This document shows, one piece after another, positions 48,746-58,401 of a DNA stretch of 64,000 bases. The translations under genes were made by a program, and so were the position numbers. The notes under the pieces were generated by a model. It made no database searches. It was not told where the DNA came from and was given only the letters and a program-made list of their open reading frames with translations. The stretch's first letter is position 1; every line of letters starts with the position of its first letter. The stretch is from the NCBI RefSeq assembly GCF_905120475.1, contig NZ_CAJHOE010000003.1, positions 89,318 to 153,317 of the forward strand, given 5' to 3'. This DNA comes from Campylobacter suis. GTDB lineage: Bacteria > Campylobacterota > Campylobacteria > Campylobacterales > Campylobacteraceae.

Positions 48746-49064
48746 GGCACTTCCAGCCAGATGATGTTAGCTCATCTAGTGCCTTTGAACAAGCAGTCGA
48801 GCTGTAAAAAAGTATGCGTTTTTTTATTGCTGTATCAAATTTAGCTTCGAATTTAGCACAAAGCTCGTTTAGGGTTTGGCTCTCTTTTTTTAAAAGTCTT
48901 GACTTTGCAAAACGAAAAAAGACGATGGTATAAAAGCCCTTTAGATCAACACCAAAGAAAATTTTGAGAGTTTTTGAGCGAGAAAACTCGCTCACATCAA
49001 GATTTTTTAGATCTTTTAAAAATATTTTTTTGCTTTCAAAAAGCTTTAAAATTTGAGTGTCCAT
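48732..49064 (-). CDS. Conserved hypothetical 110-aa protein
   Basis: Not recognised. Soluble and basic, with no signal peptide or membrane helix. Mixed helix/strand pattern: LKIFFGVDLKGFYTIVFFRFAK looks like two strands, followed by a helix. It overlaps coaX by 14 bases and shares one base with the lipoprotein stop. The same gene order (unknown protein between coaX and lipoprotein) is known in C. jejuni near Cj0395c, which supports a real gene. Confidence 0.78.
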   Translation of the reverse strand: MDTQILKLFESKKIFLKDLKNLDVSEFSRSKTLKIFFGVDLKGFYTIVFFRFAKSRLLKKESQTLNELCAKFEAKFDTAIKKRILFYSSTACSKALDELTSSGWKCHEAL

Positions 49065-50065
49065 TACTCAAAAGTCACATACTCATCATCATAGTAAAAG
49101 GCATTTTTGCCAGTAAAACTCTTATCTTCTAGCTCTCCGCTTAGTTCAAAAATTTGTGCACTATTTAAGTTTGTATCCGTCTTTATAAGATATCCAGTTT
49201 TTTCAACTATGTAAAGACTGTCATTATGTGCTGTAACATCTGAAAAAATAGCAAATTTGAAATATTTATCAGTTAGTTTATTTAGTTCAAAGTCAAGTTT
49301 TGTTATCTTGCCATCTTTTTGCAAGACAAAGATATTGTTATTGTGAACTATCGTATCTTTTATCTCGCCGTCAAAGTAGGTCGTTTTTGATGGATTTATA
49401 GAGATAACGCGCTTTGCAGTAGCCGCAAACATGTAATCACCAACAACATCTAAAAATGTAACATTGTTAAAGAAATTTTCTGAGCTTACTACGATGTCAC
49501 TTATGATTTGCGATGTTGCTTTATTTACGATGTAAATTTTACCGTCAAGTGATGGGTAGATGATGATGGTGTTTAGGAAAAACGGAGCTGCAACTCTTGA
49601 ATCAACAGCTGAAATTTCACTTGAGCGATACTCCATTAGTATAGTTGCATTATAAATATCGATAAGATATATGTGGTTTGCAGCACTTACAGCAGCTAGC
49701 AAATTTCCTTCAATATTTGCCGAAACTATGGCTGCTGGAAAAGATCGGATAAAAATTTCGGCTCCTGTTGTGTCGGTTATTTTTAAGTCACCCTGTATGT
49801 TTGTGGAGATGATCTTATCCTCGCTTTTGTTTAGAAGAAAGTATCCTTTTTCGAGTTTTACATCATTTTCAAGACCATCTTTTGTCACGATATTGCCATT
49901 TTTTAGCGTCGCACCACCGTTTGTAACATGAGTGATTGATGCGGGCAGATCTTTTGATAATCTTATGTCTCCATCTGTTTTTTCAGGATCAAAATACTCC
50001 CTTTTTGAGCCACAACCAGTCAAGACAAGTGCCGAAATCACGGCAAGCAGTAGTGTTTTTTTCAT
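49064..50065 (-). CDS. BamB-like lipoprotein with beta-propeller repeats
   Basis: 333 aa. A lipoprotein signal peptide with lipobox LTGC puts the lipidated Cys at 18. The rest consists of repeated beta strands of the PQQ/beta-propeller kind (e.g. GKIYIVNKATSQ, DGKITKLDFELN, YIVEKTGYLIKTD). It is preceded by a YfgM-like gene; in E. coli yfgM and bamB are neighbours, so this may be the BamB counterpart of the outer-membrane barrel assembly machine. Sequence similarity to BamB is weak, so the assignment rests on fold and context. Confidence 0.8.
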   Translation of the reverse strand: MKKTLLLAVISALVLTGCGSKREYFDPEKTDGDIRLSKDLPASITHVTNGGATLKNGNIVTKDGLENDVKLEKGYFLLNKSEDKIISTNIQGDLKITDTTGAEIFIRSFPAAIVSANIEGNLLAAVSAANHIYLIDIYNATILMEYRSSEISAVDSRVAAPFFLNTIIIYPSLDGKIYIVNKATSQIISDIVVSSENFFNNVTFLDVVGDYMFAATAKRVISINPSKTTYFDGEIKDTIVHNNNIFVLQKDGKITKLDFELNKLTDKYFKFAIFSDVTAHNDSLYIVEKTGYLIKTDTNLNSAQIFELSGELEDKSFTGKNAFYYDDEYVTFE

Positions 50066-50622
50066 TGTTTTATCCCTTGATAGTGCTGTAAATTTTTAAC
50101 TATATTTGTAAGAGGCGAATCTGCGCTGATTTTGCTAAATTCGGCATTTGCCTCTTTTATTTTATTTTGTTTTAAAAGTTCGTAGCCATCGATTAACAAG
50201 CTATAATCAGCCAGTATCGCACCGCTTGCTTCGCCTGCATAGGCTGAGAAAATTTGCTTTAAAAGCGGATCTATATCAGCGCTAATAAGCGACTTTACGC
50301 CTTGTGTGTCATTTTTATCTTGAAATTCTTTAAATTTTGCAAGCGCATAAAGTGAAGGAGCGTCATTTTTTAGAGAATTTAGAGCATTTGTATCGTTTTC
50401 AAGGGCTTTGTTGTATGCTATATTTGTCTTTGCCATATTACTTTGCTCTATGCTCTTTAATACATAATATCCAACGCCAGCAACTACTGCTAAAACAGCT
50501 ACGCCTATCAATGCAAATTTGTACTTTTTTAAAAACCTTTCGCCTTTTATCATCCCTTCTAAAAACTGCTCTTCAGTACTTAGCTCATCTTTGATGACTT
50601 TAATATCGTCTTTTACTGCCAA
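50062..50622 (-). CDS. YfgM-like membrane-anchored TPR protein
   Basis: 186 aa from a TTG at 50622, which is preceded on the minus strand by AAGGA; a longer frame to 50664 adds 14 basic residues without a ribosome site. A cytoplasmic N terminus precedes a membrane span at ~36-55 and a helical periplasmic domain resembling TPR (YALAKFKEFQDKND, LLKQNKIKEANAEFSKI). YfgM in E. coli is a partner of SecYEG and periplasmic chaperones. It is first in the minus-strand operon and overlaps the lipoprotein gene by four bases. Confidence 0.78.
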   Translation of the reverse strand: MAVKDDIKVIKDELSTEEQFLEGMIKGERFLKKYKFALIGVAVLAVVAGVGYYVLKSIEQSNMAKTNIAYNKALENDTNALNSLKNDAPSLYALAKFKEFQDKNDTQGVKSLISADIDPLLKQIFSAYAGEASGAILADYSLLIDGYELLKQNKIKEANAEFSKISADSPLTNIVKNLQHYQGIKQ

Positions 50623-50704
50623 ATTTTTTCCTTTTTGTTTTATTTTTAGCCGTAATTGTAGCATAATAAAATTTAAAACAGCAAAAAAATAAGCTTAAAT
50701 GTGA

Positions 50705-50710
50705 TATAAT
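50705..50710 (+). promoter_or_regulatory. Sigma70 -10 box before gatC
   Basis: TATAAT (context GTGATATAATGG) is 32 nt before the gatC ATG, within the 120-nt divergent gap to the YfgM-like gene. It probably drives the gatC-to-aroE operon. Confidence 0.7.
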
Positions 50711-50742
50711 GGCGACAAATTTTGATAAATTAAGGCAAATTT

Positions 50743-51030
50743 ATGGTTATCGATGATACTTTGTTAAATAAATTAGAAAAACTTTCGTCATTAAAAGTCT
50801 CAGATGACAGGCGCGAAGAGATAAAAAAACAGCTTAGCGAGATAGTAAATTTTGTTGAGGTGCTAAATGAGCTTGACTTAAGTCAAGATGAGGCAGTTGT
50901 AAGTGCGATAAATGCAGCCACTCCGTTGCGCGAAGATACTCCACAGCAAAGTGATGTGGTGCGCTCTATACTTGCTCATGCTCCACATCGCGAGGGCAAC
51001 TTCTTTGCTGTTCCAAAGATAATAGAATAG
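50743..51030 (+). CDS. gatC: Aspartyl/glutamyl-tRNA amidotransferase subunit C
   Basis: 95 aa, the small subunit that holds GatA and GatB together. The family pattern is clear: LNKLEKLSSLKVSDD, LSEIVNFVEVLNELD, TPLREDTP. It is the first gene of a long operon and far from gatA. A PilT-like gene follows after 9 nt. Confidence 0.96.
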   Translation: MVIDDTLLNKLEKLSSLKVSDDRREEIKKQLSEIVNFVEVLNELDLSQDEAVVSAINAATPLREDTPQQSDVVRSILAHAPHREGNFFAVPKIIE

Positions 51031-51039
51031 GACTGCTTG

Positions 51040-52095
51040 GTGCAAGAAAATTTGCTATTTGAAAAATTTATCTCAAAGGAAGCTAGCGATTTGCACTTGG
51101 TTGCAAACTCGCCAGCATTTCTTCGGATAGATTCAAATTTAGTGGCATTAGATGATAAAAATTTATGCGATGAAGAGTTGCATGAGTTTTGTTTTTCACT
51201 TTTAAATGAATCTCAAAAGTGTGAGTTTATGTCCAAAAAAGAGCTTGACTTTTCTTTTGGATATAAAAATTTTAGATTTAGAGCAAATTTTTACTTAGTA
51301 AATGAGTCTAAGATGGCAGCTAACTTTAGGAAAATTCCAGTTAAAATTCCAACTCTAAGTAGCCTTAATTCGCCAGATATTTTAAGGCATATGGTGCGTC
51401 GACAAAAAGGGCTTATCTTGGTAACTGGCGCTACTGGAAGTGGCAAAAGCACCACAATGGCAGCGATGTTAAATGAGATAAATGAAACTCAGGCAAAGCA
51501 TATTTTAACGATAGAAGATCCAGTTGAGTTTATACATACAAACAAAAAATCACTTTTTTCGCATAGAAATTTAGGCTCAGATACAACCTCTTACGCAAAT
51601 GCTTTAAAGCAAGCTCTTAGGCAAGATCCAGATGTGATATTGGTCGGAGAGTTGCGGGATGCAGACAGTATGGCAGCAGCCATAAGTGCCGCAGAGACTG
51701 GACACCTTGTGCTTGCCACACTTCATACAAACTCCGCAATCTCAAGCATAAACCGCATACTTGATAGCTTTGTTGGGGCTGAGCAAGCATTGATTCAAAG
51801 TATGTTAAGCGGCTCTCTTCTTGCAGTAATTTCACAAAATTTAGTACCAAAAATAAGTGGCGCAAGGCTTTGTGTGCATGAAATTTTGATAAATAATCAA
51901 GCTATCTCAAACCTTATTCGTGAAGGAAAGACGCATCAGATATATTCGCAGATGCAGTTAGGTCAAAGTAGTGGTATGCAAACGCAGGCTTTTGCACTAA
52001 CAAAAGCCGTAAATAGCGGACTTATAACGCAACAAAGTGCATTAGAGTACGCAAATAACACACAAGAAATTTTAAATTTAAATGTAGGGATGTAA
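51040..52095 (+). CDS. PilT-like type IV pilus/type II secretion ATPase
   Basis: 351 aa. Walker A GATGSGKST (residues ~130-138), Asp box LTIEDPVE, Walker B LRQDPDVILVGELRD and His box LATLHTNSA are typical of PilT/PilU retraction ATPases. I chose the GTG at 51040, 7 nt after AGGA; a TTG at 51037 is the alternative. It lies between gatC and cvpA, where C. jejuni has no such gene as I recall. No pilin or assembly gene is nearby, so its partners are elsewhere. PilT versus PilU cannot be separated. Confidence 0.9.
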   Translation: MQENLLFEKFISKEASDLHLVANSPAFLRIDSNLVALDDKNLCDEELHEFCFSLLNESQKCEFMSKKELDFSFGYKNFRFRANFYLVNESKMAANFRKIPVKIPTLSSLNSPDILRHMVRRQKGLILVTGATGSGKSTTMAAMLNEINETQAKHILTIEDPVEFIHTNKKSLFSHRNLGSDTTSYANALKQALRQDPDVILVGELRDADSMAAAISAAETGHLVLATLHTNSAISSINRILDSFVGAEQALIQSMLSGSLLAVISQNLVPKISGARLCVHEILINNQAISNLIREGKTHQIYSQMQLGQSSGMQTQAFALTKAVNSGLITQQSALEYANNTQEILNLNVGM

Positions 52096-52096
52096 A

Positions 52097-52720
52097 ATGC
52101 AAGGATTAATGTTTTTTGATATTATCGTCATCGGTGCGATACTTATACTTGGGCTTATGGGTTTGGTGCGAGGCATCATCACTGAGTTTGCTGGACTAGT
52201 TGGACTTATAGGTGGTTTGGTGCTTGCAAGTCGCCTTTCTGCGCAAGCTGGAGAGTTTATAAAGTCAAACATCTATGATATACAAAATCCATCAATGCTT
52301 GATTTTGTAAGTTTTGTTGGGGTTTGGATAGCTTTTTGGATACTATGTGTTTTGGTCGGCAAATTTCTTTCAAAGCTTGTTGGTGCAAGTGGGCTGGGAT
52401 TTTTAGATAGGCTCGGAGGTTTTGTGGCTGGTAGCGCAAAGGTCTTTTTGACACTTTCTGCGGTTTTGGCTATTATTTCAAATACCAACCTAAGCGACGA
52501 GGTTGAGGAGTATTTTAAAGATAGTAAGGTTTATCCTATTTTGCTAAAGACTGGAAAATGGATAGCAAATATCGATGTAAAGGCACTTAAAAATGATGTC
52601 GAAAATGCTATCGTTCCACTTACAAAAGAGGATAATAAGAGTGATGAGATTATCAAAAATGAAGATATTATGATAGATAATAACCTAACTTTAGATGTAA
52701 ATGTAACAAAGGAGAATTGA
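52097..52720 (+). CDS. cvpA: CvpA family membrane protein
   Basis: 207 aa. Four membrane helices in the first ~130 residues, with the family segments [19 protein letters not shown] and [12 protein letters not shown], then an acidic cytoplasmic tail. In E. coli CvpA is needed for colicin V production and affects envelope stress; its exact role is unknown. It starts one base after the PilT-like gene and overlaps the fur ATG by one base. Confidence 0.92.
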   Translation: MQGLMFFDIIVIGAILILGLMGLVRGIITEFAGLVGLIGGLVLASRLSAQAGEFIKSNIYDIQNPSMLDFVSFVGVWIAFWILCVLVGKFLSKLVGASGLGFLDRLGGFVAGSAKVFLTLSAVLAIISNTNLSDEVEEYFKDSKVYPILLKTGKWIANIDVKALKNDVENAIVPLTKEDNKSDEIIKNEDIMIDNNLTLDVNVTKEN

Positions 52721-53190
52721 TGAGTATTGAAAATTTAGAGTATGACGCACTTTTAGAAAAATTTAAACGAGTGCTTCGTGATAATGGCTTAAAATATACA
52801 AAACAGCGCGAAGTTTTACTAAAAACGCTTTATAATAATGAAGAGCATTTTACATCTGAAAAACTTTATATGTTTATTAAAGAGAACTATCCTGACCTAA
52901 ATGTGGGTATTGCGACCGTTTATAGGACGCTAAATTTACTAGAAGAGGCCGAGATGGTAACATCTATTAGCTTTGGCTCTCAGGGTAAGAAATTCGAACT
53001 TGCTACAAAGCCCCATCATGATCACATGATATGTAGAAAATGCGGGCTTATTATCGAGTTTGAAGACGCGGTTATAGAAAAGCGTCAACTTGCTATTGCA
53101 AAAGAGCACGGCTTTAAGCTGACTGGGCACATGATGCAGTTATATGGAATTTGCGAAAAATGTAATAAAGACAATATAAAAGGCAAATAG
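52720..53190 (+). CDS. fur: Ferric uptake regulator Fur
   Basis: 156 aa iron-responsive repressor. The N-terminal winged helix has [15 protein letters not shown] and [13 protein letters not shown]. The metal sites include [11 protein letters not shown] and the C-terminal CEKC. The ATG at 52720 shares its A with the cvpA TGA and has a strong AAAGGAGAA site. fur is transcribed with cvpA and lysS, as in C. jejuni. A candidate Fur box is seen at 58279 in this window. Confidence 0.98.
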   Translation: MSIENLEYDALLEKFKRVLRDNGLKYTKQREVLLKTLYNNEEHFTSEKLYMFIKENYPDLNVGIATVYRTLNLLEEAEMVTSISFGSQGKKFELATKPHHDHMICRKCGLIIEFEDAVIEKRQLAIAKEHGFKLTGHMMQLYGICEKCNKDNIKGK

Positions 53191-53211
53191 TAAAAAGGGG
53201 CGATAAAAACG

Positions 53212-54726
53212 GTGATATTTGAAAATAAACTAGAACTACAAAGACTACAAACTGCCGATGAGCTGCGTAAAATAGGTGTTAATCCCTATCCGCATTTTCT
53301 TAGGCGTGATATGGATATAACAAAATTTAAGATAAAATTTAACCACATAAAAGATACGGAGGAGCGCAAGGCGGAGGGGCAATTTGTAGGCCTTGCGGGG
53401 CGTATAAAGCTTATTCGTGATGCTGGTAAGGCTATATTTGCAAACATTGAAGATGAAGATGCAAATTTACAAATTTATTTTAGCAACAAAACTTTAGACC
53501 CTGAGTGGTTTAATGTCGTAAAGAAAAATATCGAAGTTGGCGACATCGTTTATGTGCGTGGATATGCTTTTATAACTAGGACGGGCGAATTTTCGATGCA
53601 TGTAAGCGAGATAACACTTGCAGCAAAGGCTATCAGTCCGCTCCCTGAAAAATATCACGGGTTAGTGGACATTGAGATGCGCTACCGTCAGCGTTATCTT
53701 GATATGATAATGAATCCAGAAGTTAGAAATGACTTTAAAAAGCGCTCTATAATAGTAGCAACTATACGCAGATTTTTTGAAGATAAGGGCTTTTTAGAGG
53801 TTGAAACCCCTATGATGCACCCTATAGCTGGTGGTGCAAATGCAAAGCCTTTTGTGACATTTCATAATGCACTAGGAGTTGATAGATACCTTAGGATAGC
53901 GCCAGAGCTATATCTAAAGCGCCTTATAGTTGGTGGCTTTGAAGCGGTTTATGAGATGAATAGAAATTTCCGTAACGAAGGTATGGATCTAACGCACAAT
54001 CCTGAATTTACAAGTATCGAGTTTTACTGGGCATATCATACATATCATGATCTTATGGGACTTACAGAAGATCTTTTTACAACACTGATAGATAAGCTTG
54101 AGATGCCAAAGGTGATAGAATTTGATGGCATGCAGATAGATTTTTCAAAGCCTTTTTCGCGCATAACATACAAGAAAGCGCTAGTTGATATAGGTGGGCT
54201 TGACCCTGCTATCATTGATGATAGGGAGAAAATTTTAGCAAAGCTTAAAAGTGATGGTTTTGAAGCAAATTCTAAGCTAGATCTTGGGCATTTACAGGCT
54301 GAGCTTTTTGATAATTATGTTGAGAGCAAGCTTATAAATCCTACATTTATCACTGACTTTCCAATCTCCATAAGCCCGCTTTCAAGAAGAAATGACAAAC
54401 ATCCTGATATAGCCGAGAGATTTGAGCTATTTATCGCTGGGCGTGAGCTTGCAAATGGATTTAACGAGCTAAATGATCCAATCGATCAATACAACCGTTT
54501 TGCTGGACAGATAGATGCTAAAAATGCTGGCGATGATGAGGCGCATGAGATGGATGAGGATTATGTTAGAGCGCTTGGATATGCTATGCCGCCAACTGCT
54601 GGAGAGGGTATCGGTATTGACCGTCTTGTAATGCTTTTGACAAATAAAAAATCAATTCGTGATGTCGTGCTTTTCCCTGCTATGCGACCACTAAAAAATG
54701 AAAACCAACCAAAGGAGAGCAAATGA
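53212..54726 (+). CDS. lysS: Lysyl-tRNA synthetase, class II
   Basis: 504 aa. An N-terminal OB fold binds the anticodon; motif 1 is [11 protein letters not shown], motif 2 [14 protein letters not shown], and motif 3 [15 protein letters not shown] start at 53212 after AAAAGGGG. It follows fur by 21 nt and overlaps glyA by four bases. Confidence 0.98.
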   Translation: MIFENKLELQRLQTADELRKIGVNPYPHFLRRDMDITKFKIKFNHIKDTEERKAEGQFVGLAGRIKLIRDAGKAIFANIEDEDANLQIYFSNKTLDPEWFNVVKKNIEVGDIVYVRGYAFITRTGEFSMHVSEITLAAKAISPLPEKYHGLVDIEMRYRQRYLDMIMNPEVRNDFKKRSIIVATIRRFFEDKGFLEVETPMMHPIAGGANAKPFVTFHNALGVDRYLRIAPELYLKRLIVGGFEAVYEMNRNFRNEGMDLTHNPEFTSIEFYWAYHTYHDLMGLTEDLFTTLIDKLEMPKVIEFDGMQIDFSKPFSRITYKKALVDIGGLDPAIIDDREKILAKLKSDGFEANSKLDLGHLQAELFDNYVESKLINPTFITDFPISISPLSRRNDKHPDIAERFELFIAGRELANGFNELNDPIDQYNRFAGQIDAKNAGDDEAHEMDEDYVRALGYAMPPTAGEGIGIDRLVMLLTNKKSIRDVVLFPAMRPLKNENQPKESK

Positions 54727-55967
54727 GTTTAGAAAATTTTGATAAGTCGATATATGACCTTGTAAATTTGGAGTTAAAGCGTCAATGTGACCACCTTGAG
54801 ATGATAGCAAGTGAGAATTTTACATATCCAGAAGTCATGCAAGTCATGGGCTCTATCCTTACAAATAAATATGCAGAGGGCTATCCTGGCAAAAGATATT
54901 ATGGTGGTTGTGAGTTTGTTGATGAGATAGAACAAATAGCCATTGATCGTTGTAAAGAGCTTTTTGGTTGCGAGTTTGCAAATGTTCAACCAAACTCAGG
55001 CTCACAGGCAAATCAAGGCGTTTATGGCGCACTTTTAAATCCAGGCGATAAAATTTTAGGCATGGATCTAAGTCACGGCGGGCACCTTACGCACGGCGCA
55101 AAAGTAAGTAGCTCTGGTAAAATTTATGAGAGCTTTTTTTATGGTGTTGAGCTTGATGGTCGTATAAATTATGAGCGAGTTCTTGATATAGCTAAGATAG
55201 TAAAACCAAAGATGATAGTTTGTGGTGCTAGTGCGTATACTCGTGAGATAGAATTTAAGAAATTTCGCGAGATAGCCGATGAAGTAGGGGCTATACTTTT
55301 TGCTGATGTTGCTCACATTGCTGGTTTGGTTGTGGCTGGCGAACATCAAAACCCATTCCCACATTGTGATGTTGTAAGCTCTACAACACACAAAACACTT
55401 CGTGGACCAAGGGGCGGTATCATAATGACAAATAACGAAGAGTATGCTAAAAAGATAAATTCTAGTATCTTTCCAGGTATCCAAGGTGGACCGCTTGTGC
55501 ATGTGATAGCTGGAAAAGCTGTTGGTTTTAAACACAACTTAAGCCCAGAGTGGAAAGTTTATGCAAAACAAGTTAAAGCAAATGCGAAAATTTTAGGCGA
55601 AACCCTTGTAAAACGAGGATATGATCTAGTGAGCAGGGGCACGGATAATCATTTGGTGCTTATGAGCTTTTTGACAAAAGAATTTAGTGGCAAAGATGCT
55701 GATATAGCACTTGGTAATGCTGGCATTACTGTAAATAAAAACACCGTTCCAGGAGAAATTCGTAGTCCATTTGTTACAAGCGGTATTCGCGTAGGAAGCC
55801 CTGCGCTTACAGCTCGCGGCATGAAAGAGACTGAATTTGCGCTAATTGCAAATAAAATAGCCGATGTGCTTGATGATATAAATAACACCCAAATTCAAGA
55901 AAGGGTTAAAGCCGAGCTAAAAGAGCTAGCACATCAGTTTATCATATATGATAAGGCGATGTTTTAA
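54723..55967 (+). CDS. glyA: Serine hydroxymethyltransferase
   Basis: 414 aa PLP enzyme that interconverts serine and glycine and charges tetrahydrofolate. The PLP-binding Lys is in [29 protein letters not shown] and [11 protein letters not shown] are family segments. The ATG overlaps lysS by four bases. Confidence 0.99.
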   Translation: MSLENFDKSIYDLVNLELKRQCDHLEMIASENFTYPEVMQVMGSILTNKYAEGYPGKRYYGGCEFVDEIEQIAIDRCKELFGCEFANVQPNSGSQANQGVYGALLNPGDKILGMDLSHGGHLTHGAKVSSSGKIYESFFYGVELDGRINYERVLDIAKIVKPKMIVCGASAYTREIEFKKFREIADEVGAILFADVAHIAGLVVAGEHQNPFPHCDVVSSTTHKTLRGPRGGIIMTNNEEYAKKINSSIFPGIQGGPLVHVIAGKAVGFKHNLSPEWKVYAKQVKANAKILGETLVKRGYDLVSRGTDNHLVLMSFLTKEFSGKDADIALGNAGITVNKNTVPGEIRSPFVTSGIRVGSPALTARGMKETEFALIANKIADVLDDINNTQIQERVKAELKELAHQFIIYDKAMF

Positions 55968-56509
55968 TGCAAAGTATAGATACCGCACTAATTAAAATGA
56001 TAACCACGCACTATTATATAAAGCGTGATAGTATCGTAAACAAGATCGAGTATAAGGGCAAGCTATTTTTTGATAAATTTGAGCGTGTGAATGAGATGTT
56101 AAACTATAAGGTTATCCAAGATCACGAAGCTGGCAAGATAGTTGCAGCTCACTCTTTGATAAATCAGTTTGATAAGGTTGAAAATATCGTCTTTGACTAT
56201 AATGGACGAACTCCAGAGCGCTTTTGGCATAGAGCCCAGCTTTTGCTTCGTGAAGAAGGCTTTATAAATTTCACTGCCTATAAAAGCAAAACAGAGGGGC
56301 ACTTACATCTTTATGTTCATAAGGGACACACAACATTTAGTGAGGCTTGCCAGCTTGCAAATATGCTAAGCGCAAAGCTTTCACAACGCCTTCCAAAGGA
56401 GTGGAAGATGTTTCCAACGATAGAGATGCCAAAAGAATTTAACATCCTAGCGTTGCCATACGAGCTTTATCAAAAAGAGCGTGGCGCAAGCTGGTCAAAA
56501 CATATGTAA
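55967..56509 (+). CDS. DUF1882-type epsilonproteobacterial protein
   Basis: 180 aa. The same place in the C. jejuni lysS-glyA-Cj0403 order carries a DUF1882 protein, and this one has similar length and character. Soluble, no signal peptide. The middle ([20 protein letters not shown], then [13 protein letters not shown]) is the most structured part and His-rich. The ATG shares one base with the glyA stop. Function unknown. Confidence 0.85.
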   Translation: MQSIDTALIKMITTHYYIKRDSIVNKIEYKGKLFFDKFERVNEMLNYKVIQDHEAGKIVAAHSLINQFDKVENIVFDYNGRTPERFWHRAQLLLREEGFINFTAYKSKTEGHLHLYVHKGHTTFSEACQLANMLSAKLSQRLPKEWKMFPTIEMPKEFNILALPYELYQKERGASWSKHM

Positions 56510-56518
56510 GGAAATTTT

Positions 56519-57367
56519 ATGCAGATAAACAATGAACTAAAAGATATTTTACTGGAAAAAAATGACAACAACGGTACTAATGTAAAGAAAATTTTGCTTA
56601 TTATTGCAGCTGCGGTTATACTGTTTTTAGCGGTTATCGTTGTGATGAAATTTATAAACAGTGATCCAGAAGCAAAAACAAGTGCAAATGCCGAGATTGA
56701 TTCAAGGCTTGTTTTGCCACCAGCTCCAAGCCAGGATCAAAATTTAGCACTAAATCAGCCTATGGCTACTCCGCCAGCATCAAAGCCACAAGATGTAAGT
56801 GAGAGAAAAAATGATGAACAGCTTTTTGAGCAAGTGCCTATTATACCAGAGGAAAAAAGCCAAGATGACTTTGAGGATATGGTTAAAAAACTAAAAGGCA
56901 AGAGTGAAACTGACACAAGTAAAAATGATGCGACTCAGCAAAAGCCTGAGCCAAAACCAATTGTAAAAGTGGTAGAAGAGCCAAAGCCTGAACCTGCTAA
57001 AAAGGTTGAAGTAAAACCAGAGCCAAAGCCTGAACCTAAAAAAGAAGAAGTAAAAAAAGAAGAACCTAAAAAAGTTGCCAAAGAGCAGCCAAAGCCAGAG
57101 CCTAAAAAAGAGCCTGCAAAAACAACCACGGCAACTACTAGCGGCTCAAAAGGCGCTTATGTTCAAGTTGCAGCTATCTCAAAGCCAACTCCTGACGCAT
57201 CGCTTACAAATAAAATTGTAGCTAAAGGCTATAGCTACACAACTGTTAAAGCTGGCAATATGACAAAGGTTATAGTTGGTCCTTTTAGTGAGGATAAAAT
57301 TCAAAACGCACTTAGTGATATTCGCAAAGACATTGCCTATGGTGCATTTATTTATAGGATCAAATGA
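56519..57367 (+). CDS. SPOR domain membrane protein
   Basis: 282 aa. A short cytoplasmic N terminus, one membrane span (~24-45), and a long periplasmic linker rich in Lys, Pro and Glu with repeated PKPEPKK-like units (~140-205). A C-terminal SPOR domain (~213-282, GAYVQVAAISK to YGAFIYRIK) should bind denuded glycan at the division site. This architecture fits FtsN/DedD-type septal proteins, but the catalytic partner is not known. It overlaps aroE by four bases. Confidence 0.9.
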   Translation: MQINNELKDILLEKNDNNGTNVKKILLIIAAAVILFLAVIVVMKFINSDPEAKTSANAEIDSRLVLPPAPSQDQNLALNQPMATPPASKPQDVSERKNDEQLFEQVPIIPEEKSQDDFEDMVKKLKGKSETDTSKNDATQQKPEPKPIVKVVEEPKPEPAKKVEVKPEPKPEPKKEEVKKEEPKKVAKEQPKPEPKKEPAKTTTATTSGSKGAYVQVAAISKPTPDASLTNKIVAKGYSYTTVKAGNMTKVIVGPFSEDKIQNALSDIRKDIAYGAFIYRIK

Positions 57368-58149
57368 GAGCCTTTGCCCTTTTTGGAGATCCGGTAGCTC
57401 ACAGTATATCGCCTAGGCTTCATAACAAGGCGATATCTGAGCTAGATTTAAATGGCTTTTATAGTCGTATTTTATTAAAAGAGGGTTATAAGCTCATAAG
57501 TTCATTTAAACAGCTTAGGCTTGATGGTGCTAATGTTACTGTCCCGCACAAGGCTTATGCCCTACATCTTGCCGATGTCGCCTCAGAAGAGGCTATGGCT
57601 ATAGGTTCTGCTAATACTCTTGTTTTAAAAGATGATAAAATTTATGCACACAACACTGACGCTCCAGGCTTTTTGCGCTCTATAAAAGAATTTAAAGAGG
57701 TAAAAAGCGCTCTTATTATCGGTGCTGGAGGAACTGCAAAAGCGATTGCATATAGTTTGAAAAATGCTGGTATAAGTGTAGAAATTTTAAATAGAAGCAA
57801 GGAGCGGTTTGCAGAGTTTAATGGTTATGAGTGTTTTACATGGAGTGATTTTAAGGTAAAATCATTTGACTTGATTATAAACTCAACTTCGGCTGGATTA
57901 AAGGACGATAGCTTGCCATTAAGCGCCGAAATTTTGACCCCATGTCTACAAAGATCAAAATTTGCCTATGATGTTATATATGCAAAACAAACACCATTTT
58001 TAAAACTTGCAAAGTCAAATGGTTTGCTTACAAAAGATGGTTCTGATATGCTACTTTTTCAAGCCGTTTTGGCATTAAATTTATTTTATGATAATAAATT
58101 AAACGAAGAAAAGATAGAATTTGCTATGCGCAAAGCTATGCAAATTTAA
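57364..58149 (+). CDS. aroE: Shikimate dehydrogenase
   Basis: 261 aa, NADP-dependent step of aromatic amino acid synthesis. N-terminal FGDPVAHSISP, catalytic Lys in NVTVPHKAYA, Asp in HNTDAPGF, and the nucleotide loop GAGGTAKA. It is the last gene of the gatC operon. A 252-nt AT-rich gap with no gene follows; it holds the candidate regulatory sites of the next operon. Confidence 0.97.
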   Translation: MRAFALFGDPVAHSISPRLHNKAISELDLNGFYSRILLKEGYKLISSFKQLRLDGANVTVPHKAYALHLADVASEEAMAIGSANTLVLKDDKIYAHNTDAPGFLRSIKEFKEVKSALIIGAGGTAKAIAYSLKNAGISVEILNRSKERFAEFNGYECFTWSDFKVKSFDLIINSTSAGLKDDSLPLSAEILTPCLQRSKFAYDVIYAKQTPFLKLAKSNGLLTKDGSDMLLFQAVLALNLFYDNKLNEEKIEFAMRKAMQI

Positions 58150-58278
58150 AACATTAACTTTAAACTATATTTTTACTTTTTAAATTTTTAAAAACTTCAG
58201 AATTACCATAAATAACCGCAAAATATCGACAAATACTATAAAATATAAAAAATCTATGATAATAAATTTTCGCGATTA

Positions 58279-58293
58279 TTGATAATGATTTTC
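58279..58293 (+). promoter_or_regulatory. Candidate Fur box upstream of the reductase operon
   Basis: TGATAATGATTTTCT matches the 7-1-7 Fur motif TGATAATnATTATCA at 12 of 14 informative positions. It lies ~72 nt upstream of the -10 box at 58365 and ~109 nt before the ATG. The region is very AT-rich, so chance matches are a concern. Confidence 0.45.
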
Positions 58294-58364
58294 TTATTTT
58301 ACTTAAAATAATAATTAAAAAACATATTTAAGAAATATTTTACATTAAATTGACCTTGCAATGA

Positions 58365-58370
58365 TATAAT
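58365..58370 (+). promoter_or_regulatory. Sigma70 -10 box before the reductase operon
   Basis: TATAAT (context ATGATATAATTTT), 31 nt before the ATG of the molybdopterin subunit. No clear -35 box. It is the best promoter candidate in the 252-nt gap. Confidence 0.7.
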
Positions 58371-58401
58371 TTTCCCGATAAAACTATTTTAGGAGGAGAA
58401 A

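Noticed and set aside
55068..55535. 155-codon open frame on the minus strand
   Set aside because: Lies wholly antisense to glyA, composition is shadow-like (rich in Tyr, Asn, Ser), and it has no ribosome site.
58150..58401. Small gene in the 252-nt gap before psrA
   Set aside because: All frames are broken by frequent stops and the stretch is extremely AT-rich; only regulatory sites are supported.
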